From JBAZWE01 sp041658605 (lineage in GTDB: Bacteria; Actinomycetota; Thermoleophilia; BMS3ABIN01), in contig JBAZZU010000042.1 of NCBI GenBank assembly GCA_041658605.1, forward strand, positions 1 to 14,106: a stretch of 14,106 nucleotides of DNA, in the 5' to 3' direction. The stretch's first letter is position 1. Each line of letters begins with the position of its first letter. The notes below the pieces were generated by a model, which searched no databases, had not been told where the DNA came from, and was given only the letters and a program-made list of their open reading frames with translations. Made by a program: the position numbers and the translations under genes. Positions 7,038 to 12,730 of this stretch are shown here, in pieces.

Positions 7038-7796
7038 ATGGGTGCCGTTGTCGGCGTGCTACTGGGAATACTGGGAGTGTTCGTTTTGATCGTGCTGCTA
7101 TCAGCCATCCGCATCACGCGGGAATACGAGCGCGGCGTGGTCTTCCGCCTCGGGCGCCTCATCGGCCAGAAAGGGCCGGGGCTGTTCCTGCTGATCCCGT
7201 TCGTGGACCGCATGATCAGGGTGGATCAGCGCATCGTCACCATGAGTGTGCCACCGCAGGAGATAATAACCAGGGACAACGTGCCCGCCAAGGTAAACGC
7301 GGTCGTCTACTTCCGCGTGATGGAGCCCAACAAGGCCATCGTGGAGGTCGAGGACTATATCGTCGCCACTTCGCAGATCGCCCAGACCACACTGCGCAGC
7401 ACCCTGGGGCAGGCGGACCTTGACCACCTGCTGGCCGAGCGCGACAAGATCAACCAGCAGCTGCAGATAATCATCGACGAGCAGACAGCGCCCTGGGGCA
7501 TCAAGGTGGTCACCGTCGAGGTAAAGGACGTGGAGATACCGCAGACGATGCAAAGGGCCATGGCCCGGCAGGCCGAAGCCGAGCGCGAGCGGCGCGCCAA
7601 GATCATCGCCGCCGAGGGCGAGTTCCAGGCCTCAGAGAAGCTGGCGCAGGCGGCAACCGTCATCGCCGCTGAACCCGTGGCGCTTCAGTTGCGCTATCTG
7701 CAGACCCTTGCTGAAATAGCCTCGGAACACAACTCGACTACCATCTTCCCGATACCCATTGATTTGATCAAGGCTTTCATGGGGAAAGCGGGTTGA
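7038..7796 (+). CDS. slipin (stomatin-like SPFH/band 7 membrane protein)
   Basis: This 252-residue protein has an N-terminal hydrophobic anchor (about residues 3-22), then the SPFH domain beginning ITREYERGVVFRLGR. Next come the typical slipin segments LLIPFVDRMIRVDQR and LRSTLGQADLDHLLAERDK, an Ala/Glu/Arg-rich helix (AEAERERRAKIIAAEGE) and a C-terminus with TTIFPIPIDL. Slipins oligomerise in the membrane as scaffolds and are partners or substrates of NfeD proteases. The nfeD-slipin order seen here is the conserved bacterial and archaeal pair. The ATG has GGGAGG at 7026-7031 with 6-nt spacing. The 64-nt gap from nfeD contains only a 6-bp dyad (6961-6966/6977-6982) that overlaps the nfeD stop, so the two genes are probably co-transcribed. 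Confidence 0.92.
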   Translation: MGAVVGVLLGILGVFVLIVLLSAIRITREYERGVVFRLGRLIGQKGPGLFLLIPFVDRMIRVDQRIVTMSVPPQEIITRDNVPAKVNAVVYFRVMEPNKAIVEVEDYIVATSQIAQTTLRSTLGQADLDHLLAERDKINQQLQIIIDEQTAPWGIKVVTVEVKDVEIPQTMQRAMARQAEAERERRAKIIAAEGEFQASEKLAQAATVIAAEPVALQLRYLQTLAEIASEHNSTTIFPIPIDLIKAFMGKAG

Positions 7797-7835
7797 TCCT
7801 TCCTGTCCGCCTGAGAGAACAATCGGGGCTGGACC

Positions 7836-8657
7836 TTGAATGAAGTCCCCCTGACAGACGGCGTCGCAATAACCGGGGATTCGTCGGCCGGCGGTCCGGT
7901 TTTGGGGCCGGGGACCGCAGCGCCAGAGCCGGCGGAAGAACAGGGGATGCCCCGGGTCCCCTGGTCAGTACCTGACGTCTTTGCCATCGTCGGGCTCGTG
8001 ATCATCTTCGGGATGGTCATCTTCACGATTTTCGGCGCCGTCGCCGGAGCTGTCTATTTCACCCTCTCCGGCTCGAACCCGGAGAACCTGTTCGAGAATT
8101 CGCCCATCGTGAATTCAGCCGCGTGGTTCGTGCAATGGGCGGTCACGCTGGGCGTGGCTATCACATACATGAAGATCCGCGGATATCATCTGAGCCTGAA
8201 CATCCTGGGCTTTCGCCGCACGCGGCTCTGGACCGCGATCTGGCTGACGGTCGTCGTCAGGATACTGGCCGGCATCGGCGAAGCCATCTACAGCAACTAT
8301 GTGACTCCGGACCAGATCCCGGTGACCGACATGTTCGGCCTTTCGCTGGCGAGTTACATCCTGACGATGGTACTGGTCGCCGTGCTCACGCCGGTTGTTG
8401 AGGAATTGTTTTTTCGTGGTATCATCCACCAGGGACTGGAGCAGCGGCTGGGCTTTTTCCCCGGGGCGATCATCTCGTCCTTCATCTTCGCGCTGGCCCA
8501 TATCGACCCCACGCTCTATATCCCCATCTTCATGCTGGGATTCGGTTTCGCATACCTGATGCACAAGACAAAATCTCTCTGGCCCGGCATCGCCGGCCAC
8601 TTTCTCGTAAACGCGCTGGCGGTGACCGTCCAGTTCCTGGACACGGGCGGCGGTTGA
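7836..8657 (+). CDS. CPBP family (Abi/CAAX-type) intramembrane metalloprotease
   Basis: This 273-residue multi-pass membrane protein has the three motifs of the CPBP/Rce1 family. EEXXXR is EELFFR (E189, E190, R194), FXXXH is FALAH (F218, H222) and HXXXN is HFLVN (H255, N259). All the residues expected to bind zinc and activate water are present, so it should be an active protease rather than a degenerate member. A Pro/Gly/Ala-rich N-terminus of about 40 residues precedes the first helix. The TTG start at 7836 has no good ribosome-binding site, and ATG 7947 (residue 38) is possible, so the N-terminus is uncertain. Family roles include bacteriocin self-immunity and maturation or degradation of membrane peptides. 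Here it follows slipin by 39 nt and may be the end of the exporter/NfeD/slipin transcript. Confidence 0.88.
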   Translation: MNEVPLTDGVAITGDSSAGGPVLGPGTAAPEPAEEQGMPRVPWSVPDVFAIVGLVIIFGMVIFTIFGAVAGAVYFTLSGSNPENLFENSPIVNSAAWFVQWAVTLGVAITYMKIRGYHLSLNILGFRRTRLWTAIWLTVVVRILAGIGEAIYSNYVTPDQIPVTDMFGLSLASYILTMVLVAVLTPVVEELFFRGIIHQGLEQRLGFFPGAIISSFIFALAHIDPTLYIPIFMLGFGFAYLMHKTKSLWPGIAGHFLVNALAVTVQFLDTGGG

Positions 8658-8660
8658 TGT

Positions 8661-8678
8661 GGAGCGGGCCTCCTTTTT
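8661..8678 (+). terminator. weak candidate terminator after the CPBP protease
   Basis: GGAG (8661-8664) and CTCC (8670-8673) can pair around a 5-nt loop and are followed by TTTTT (8674-8678). Four base pairs is short for an intrinsic terminator, but the placement just after the stop codon fits. Confidence 0.25.
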
Positions 8679-8764
8679 CCCCGATTTTCAGCCGGGCGAA
8701 GCGGTCTGTATTCCACCTCGGAGCCTGTCCGGATTACGATCCGATATCCCCGGGTTTTCCCCGT

Positions 8765-8793
8765 TTGTAATTCTGCCTCCTATTCAATATAGT
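8765..8793 (+). promoter_or_regulatory. candidate sigma70-like promoter of the nuo operon
   Basis: TTGTAA (8765-8770) and TATAGT (8788-8793) are spaced by 17 nt and match the consensus at 4 of 6 and 5 of 6 positions. The local sequence is AT-rich in a GC-rich genome. Transcription starting near 8800 would give a long leader of about 185 nt before nuoA. Pattern-based only. Confidence 0.4.
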
Positions 8794-8894
8794 AAGCACC
8801 GAAAATCGAGGTCGACGGATTGCATTCCAGAAGAGTCTTAACAGCACGTGGCCCATATAAAGCCTGCGACAAACAGCGGGACGTGCAAAGACTT

Positions 8895-8935
8895 CTTTCA
8901 ACGTTCAGGGAGAACTTTCAAGGGGAAAGCTTGAA
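8895..8935. promoter_or_regulatory. cluster of overlapping repeats in the nuo leader
   Basis: CTTTCAA occurs at 8895-8901 and 8915-8921 (20-bp period). GTTC (8903-8906) pairs with GAAC (8912-8915). TTCAAG (8917-8922) is an inverted repeat of CTTGAA (8930-8935). These elements interlock within 41 bp of the presumed 5' leader, about 50 nt before nuoA. They could be an operator or alternative RNA hairpins. Confidence 0.3.
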
Positions 8936-8983
8936 CCATCTGTTGTCCGGGAAAAAGCCACGCGCCCGTTTACGGAGCCTGGC

Positions 8984-9352
8984 TTGACTACTGATTATAG
9001 TTATAGCTATCTCTCCATAGCTTTCATGACGCTTCTGGACGTGGTATTCGTCCTGGGGCTGCTGGGAGTATCCCGGCTCATACAGCGGCGCCATATCTAC
9101 CCGGAGAAGATCACCCCCTATGAGTGCGGTATCCCGCCGATCGGCGACAGCCGCGCCCCCTTTGCCGTCAGGTATTACATCTTCGCGCTGCTGTTCGTCG
9201 TCTTCGACGTTGAGGCCGTATTCCTCTATCCCTGGGCGATGGTCTTCCGCGGCCTGGGAATGACAGGGTACGTCGAGATGATGATATTCATTACCGTCCT
9301 GCTCCTGGGCCTGATATACGCCTGGGGCAAGGGCGCCCTGGAATGGGTCTGA
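8984..9352 (+). CDS. nuoA: complex I subunit NuoA
   Basis: This 122-residue, three-helix membrane subunit belongs to the proton-pumping NADH-quinone oxidoreductase and sits next to NuoH near the quinone channel. The two conserved blocks are present: YECG (residues 46-49) in the cytoplasmic loop that moves during catalysis, and FDVEAVFLYPWA (74-85) with acidic D75 and E77 in the second helix. Length is normal for the family. The TTG start at 8984 is chosen because GGAG at 8974-8977 precedes it by 6 nt. It is the first gene of the nuo operon; nuoB begins one base after its stop. Confidence 0.95.
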   Translation: MTTDYSYSYLSIAFMTLLDVVFVLGLLGVSRLIQRRHIYPEKITPYECGIPPIGDSRAPFAVRYYIFALLFVVFDVEAVFLYPWAMVFRGLGMTGYVEMMIFITVLLLGLIYAWGKGALEWV

Positions 9353-9353
9353 A

Positions 9354-9902
9354 ATGTCATTCCTCGAGAAATTCGAACATCCCAACATCCTCACGACGAC
9401 CTCCGACAAACTGTTCAACTGGGCGCGGGCGAACTCGCTCTGGCCTTTCACTTACGGGCTTGCGTGCTGCGCCATCGAGATGATGGCTTCCACGATGCCC
9501 CGGCACGACATGGCGCGTTTCGGCATGGAGGTCTTCAGGGCCTCCCCGCGGCAGGCTGACGTCATGATCGTATCGGGCACGATCACCGACAAGATGGCGC
9601 CGATCATCACGCACCTTCACCATCAGATGTCCGAACCCAGGTGGACCATCGCCATGGGCGCCTGCGCCTGCAGCGGCGGCATGTTCTGGGATTCCTACAA
9701 CGTTGTCCAGGGGGTCGACCTCCTGATACCGGTGGACGTTTATATCCCCGGCTGTCCGCCCCGGCCCGAAGCCCTGATCTATGGGATGCAGCAGCTGCAG
9801 CAGAAGATCCGGCAAGACACACAGGTAGGCAAATTCAGCAGGATGGCCGACAACCCCCTCGGCGATTTTGTCAAAATGAAACCCGAGGGCGGCGGAAGTT
9901 GA
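9354..9902 (+). CDS. nuoB: complex I subunit NuoB (cluster N2)
   Basis: This 182-residue subunit carries the terminal [4Fe-4S] cluster N2, which hands electrons to quinone. The ligands are present: the adjacent C38 and C39 in GLACCAIEMM, C104 in MGACACSGGMF, and C134 in YIPGCPPRPEA. An additional cysteine, C106, lies two residues after C104 where many homologues have Ser; it is not an expected ligand. The N-terminus lacks the longer extension of enterobacterial NuoB, and the length is otherwise ordinary. ATG 9354 follows the nuoA stop by one nucleotide, and its own TGA overlaps the TTG proposed for nuoC. It works at the NuoB/NuoD interface, and both partners are intact here. Confidence 0.96.
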   Translation: MSFLEKFEHPNILTTTSDKLFNWARANSLWPFTYGLACCAIEMMASTMPRHDMARFGMEVFRASPRQADVMIVSGTITDKMAPIITHLHHQMSEPRWTIAMGACACSGGMFWDSYNVVQGVDLLIPVDVYIPGCPPRPEALIYGMQQLQQKIRQDTQVGKFSRMADNPLGDFVKMKPEGGGS

Positions 9903-10447
9903 CGGCGGAGGCCATGAAGCTGACCGCGCCGGAAGTGCTCAAATACGCCGGGGACCTCCTGGGTAAACTCGCGCGCGATCTCACCATCTCGGACTGGCAC
10001 GTGGTTATCGAGGTCGCGGCGGAAGACCTTCCCGAAGTCGCCCTGCGCCTGCGCGACGACAAAAGACTTTCCTGCAAATATTTAAGCACGATCATCGGCG
10101 TCGACTACGAAGAGTGGATGGAGACGCTTTACATGCTGCGCTCACAGGATCATTCGGTGCCGGTGCGCCTGCGAGTCAAGCTGGATCGCGAACAGCCAGA
10201 AGTGCCGTCTGTGGCCTATATCTGGAGCGGCGCCAACTGGCACGAGCGCGAAGCCTACGATTTCTTCGGTATCCAGTTCCAGGGCCATCCGGACTTAAGA
10301 CACATACTTACCCGTGAGGACATGGACAGCTTTCCCTTGAGAAAGGATGCCCGCCCGCACAGGAAGCGGCGGCGTTCCGGGCAGGTAACCGGCATGGATG
10401 AAGCCGTGCGCCTCCCAGGCGAGCCTGACAGGAGGGAACGCTCGTGA
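9899..10447 (+). CDS. nuoC: complex I subunit NuoC
   Basis: This 182-residue member of the 30-kDa subunit family is a peripheral-arm scaffold that packs against NuoD. The family signature is clear: EREAYDFFGIQFQGHPDL (from E116), followed by ILTREDM and FPLRKD. A short Arg-rich tail closes the protein. It is a separate gene, not the NuoCD fusion of enterobacteria. The TTG at 9899 overlaps the nuoB stop (TTGA) and has GAGGG at 9885-9889 with 9-nt spacing. ATG 9914 is 15 nt further on, but GGAGG at 9907-9911 is only 2 nt from it, so I prefer the TTG; the two differ by five residues. The stop overlaps the nuoD GTG (GTGA). Confidence 0.92.
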   Translation: MTAEAMKLTAPEVLKYAGDLLGKLARDLTISDWHVVIEVAAEDLPEVALRLRDDKRLSCKYLSTIIGVDYEEWMETLYMLRSQDHSVPVRLRVKLDREQPEVPSVAYIWSGANWHEREAYDFFGIQFQGHPDLRHILTREDMDSFPLRKDARPHRKRRRSGQVTGMDEAVRLPGEPDRRERS

Positions 10448-11580
10448 CCGCGGCCGAAGGAACCACGGGCCCGAGCAGCTCGATACTGCATCTCGAAGAG
10501 ATGGTCCTCAACATGGGGCCCCAGCACCCTTCGACCCACGGAGTGCTCAGGCTGGTGCTGCACCTGGACGGCGAGATGCTCATCAGCGTAGACCCCGTCC
10601 TTGGCTACCTGCACCGCGGCTTTGAGAAGCTGGCCGAGAACCGGACCTACCTGCAATACCTGGCGATGATAAGCCGCCTGGATTACCTTTCCGGCATCTT
10701 CATGGAGTGGTCATACGTTCGCAGCGTCGAAGCTCTCATGGAGATCGAGGTGCCGAAGCGCGCGGAATATATCCGAGTCATCATCGGCGAACTCAACCGC
10801 ATCATCAGCCATCACGTCGCCATCGGCGACTTCATGCTCAACCTTGGCGCCGTGACCCCCTTCTTCTGGGTCTTCCGCGACCGCGAAGACGTTATGGACC
10901 TGCTGGAGATGGTGACCGGGCAGCGCATGATGTACAACTTCATGCGCGTCGGCGGCGTCCGCTGGGACCTGCCCGAAGATTTCGAGGCCGGCTGCCGCAA
11001 GTTCCTCAAGGAGTTCCCCGGCAGGATCGACGAATACGAACAGCTGATCACCGAAAACGAGATATTTCTCTCCCGCACCTGGGGTATGGGCATCATAAAG
11101 CCTTACGAGGCGCTGGACTATGGAATCTCCGGCCCCAATGCCCGCGCTTCCGGGGTCGACTGGGACTTGAGGCGTGAGGTCGGCTACTCCGTCTATCCGG
11201 AATTCGACTTCGATGTGCCGCTGGGGCAGCATGGTGACTGTTTCGACCGTTACAAGTGCCGCATCGAGGAGATGCGCCAGTCCGTGAGGATCGTGGAGCA
11301 GGCGCTCGACTCACTCTGTGGCGGACCCGTCAACCTGAAGCTGCCGCCGATGCTCAGACCTCCCGCGGGCGACCTTTACCGCGCCGTCGAATCACCGCGC
11401 GGCGAGTTCGGCGTTTACCTGGTTTCCAAGGGCGGTCTCAGACCCTGGCGCCTCAAGCTGCGGGATCCCACTTTCTCGGCTATCTCCATGATTCCCAAGC
11501 TGACTCCCGGCTATAAGATCGCTGACGTGGTCGCAATCGCCGGCAGCCTCGACCTGCTTATGGGGGGTGTGGACCGATGA
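10444..11580 (+). CDS. nuoD: complex I subunit NuoD (quinone-site 49-kDa subunit)
   Basis: This 378-residue protein belongs to the 49-kDa/hydrogenase large-subunit-like family that forms the quinone pocket with NuoB. The NMGPQHPSTHGVLRL block holds H32, and RLDYL holds Y81. They are 49 residues apart, matching the His38/Tyr87 quinone-headgroup pair of Thermus Nqo4. Hydrogenase-type nickel-ligand cysteine pairs are absent, so it is complex I rather than an energy-converting hydrogenase. The C-terminus ends in IAGSLDLLMGGVDR as expected. The GTG start has AGGAGGG at 10430-10436 with 7-nt spacing. The TGA overlaps the nuoH ATG. In standard operons nuoE, nuoF and nuoG would follow here; they do not. 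Confidence 0.97.
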   Translation: MTAAEGTTGPSSSILHLEEMVLNMGPQHPSTHGVLRLVLHLDGEMLISVDPVLGYLHRGFEKLAENRTYLQYLAMISRLDYLSGIFMEWSYVRSVEALMEIEVPKRAEYIRVIIGELNRIISHHVAIGDFMLNLGAVTPFFWVFRDREDVMDLLEMVTGQRMMYNFMRVGGVRWDLPEDFEAGCRKFLKEFPGRIDEYEQLITENEIFLSRTWGMGIIKPYEALDYGISGPNARASGVDWDLRREVGYSVYPEFDFDVPLGQHGDCFDRYKCRIEEMRQSVRIVEQALDSLCGGPVNLKLPPMLRPPAGDLYRAVESPRGEFGVYLVSKGGLRPWRLKLRDPTFSAISMIPKLTPGYKIADVVAIAGSLDLLMGGVDR

Positions 11581-12716
11581 GCGAGATCATTGATTTCCTG
11601 AAAAATTTTCTGCCGGGATTCGCTATAGCCCTGGGCGTCATCGCCGCCAGCGCCGTCGTCTTCCCGTTCGCGATGCGCCGGCTCTGGGGCTTCATCTGCG
11701 ACCGCCTGGGCCCGAACCGCGTCGGCCCGCAGGGGCTTCTTCAGCCATTTGCCGATGGCCTCAAACTCATGATAAAGGAAGACATCACCCCCGCGCAGGC
11801 TAACCGGCTGCTGTTCCTGCTGGCTCCGGCTGTAGCGCTGACGACGCCGATGCTCATGCAGATGGTCATCCCGTTCAGCGAAGGCTACACCATGGTCGAC
11901 CTGAACATCGGGCTGATCTACGTGGTTGCGGTGGGCGCGTTCAGCGTCCTCGGTATCCTCATCGCCGGCTGGGCTTCCAATAACAAATATTCCCTGGTCG
12001 GCGGCCTGAGGGCCGCGGCGCAGATGATCTCCTATGAGATACCGCTTATCCTGACCATCATCATCGTGGCGCTGCTCACCGGTTCCCTCAGCCTTACCAA
12101 GGTAGTGGCCGCCCAGGATTCGGTATGGTTCGCTGTCGTCCAGCCGCTGGGTTTCATAATCTATGTGATCGCCGGTGTTGCCGAGCTCAACCGGACGCCC
12201 TTCGATCTGCCGGAGGCGGAATCGGAACTTGTCAGCGGCTACAACACCGAGTACGGCGGCTTCCGCTTCGCTTTCTTCGCCGCATTGATCGAATGGGGCA
12301 ACGTCACGGTCTGGGCCCTGGCTGGTTCCACGCTTTTCCTGGGAGGCTGGCGTGGACCCTTCTTCGGCAGCCCCTTCTGGCTTGGGTTGAAGTGCTTCAT
12401 CATGGCCCTGGTCATCATCTGGTTTTTCACTACCTTCCCGCGCCTTCAGATCGATCAGCTGATGTCATTCGCCTGGAAGATATTGATACCCCTGAGCCTT
12501 TTCAACCTCGCGGCCACGGGCCTCTTCATCGTGCTCTGGCCGGATAATTTCCTGCTGCCGACGGCGATAGTCAGCTGGTCCTGCATCGCCCTGTTCATCC
12601 TGTTCTTCCCGGGCGCGGTCAAGAAGGTCCTGATGCACAAGCGCCTGAAGCTCCTGGCTGAGAAAAGGATGACTTCCCTGATTTCAGGAACGGGAAAAGG
12701 CGGGATCAGATCGTGA
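11577..12716 (+). CDS. nuoH: complex I subunit NuoH
   Basis: This 379-residue membrane subunit links the quinone chamber to the proton-pumping arm. The family signature GPNRVGPQGLLQPFADGLKL follows the first helix (about residues 45-64). The acidic cytoplasmic loop AELNRTPFDLPEAESELVSG (from A202) is also present; this loop contacts NuoA and NuoB and is thought to transmit the energy of quinone reduction. About eight hydrophobic segments are visible, and the length is somewhat over that of short family members. ATG 11577 overlaps the nuoD stop (ATGA). Fourteen nucleotides separate its stop from the next gene, the NuoI-NuoF fusion. Confidence 0.96.
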   Translation: MSEIIDFLKNFLPGFAIALGVIAASAVVFPFAMRRLWGFICDRLGPNRVGPQGLLQPFADGLKLMIKEDITPAQANRLLFLLAPAVALTTPMLMQMVIPFSEGYTMVDLNIGLIYVVAVGAFSVLGILIAGWASNNKYSLVGGLRAAAQMISYEIPLILTIIIVALLTGSLSLTKVVAAQDSVWFAVVQPLGFIIYVIAGVAELNRTPFDLPEAESELVSGYNTEYGGFRFAFFAALIEWGNVTVWALAGSTLFLGGWRGPFFGSPFWLGLKCFIMALVIIWFFTTFPRLQIDQLMSFAWKILIPLSLFNLAATGLFIVLWPDNFLLPTAIVSWSCIALFILFFPGAVKKVLMHKRLKLLAEKRMTSLISGTGKGGIRS

Positions 12717-12730
12717 GGAGACCACTCTAG

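Larger units (their letters stand above)
8658..8983. other. 326-bp intergenic region upstream of the nuo operon
   Basis: No convincing gene lies here; a 60-residue frame at 8659-8841 lacks a ribosome-binding site and family features. A weak hairpin (GGAG 8661-8664, CTCC 8670-8673) followed by TTTTT could end the upstream transcript. A second small dyad is CGGAT/ATCCG at 8730-8743. A promoter-like pair lies at 8765-8793 and a cluster of dyads at 8895-8935. The region most likely separates the membrane-protease cluster from the complex I operon and carries the control signals of the latter. Confidence 0.6.

Noticed and set aside
8659..8841. 60-codon + frame just after the CPBP protease
   Set aside because: No ribosome-binding site, no family features, and it spans the candidate hairpin and promoter; better explained as intergenic DNA.
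49..8841. AGTCTTAA recurring at 49-56, 2950-2957 and 8834-8841
   Set aside because: Three copies of an 8-mer in 14 kb are slightly more than expected, but one is inside a coding region and the contexts differ, so I do not call it a regulon motif.
9641..9898. Long N-terminal extension of the nuoC frame into nuoB
   Set aside because: It overlaps the conserved cysteine region of nuoB and encodes nothing NuoC-like; the homology begins only after 9899.
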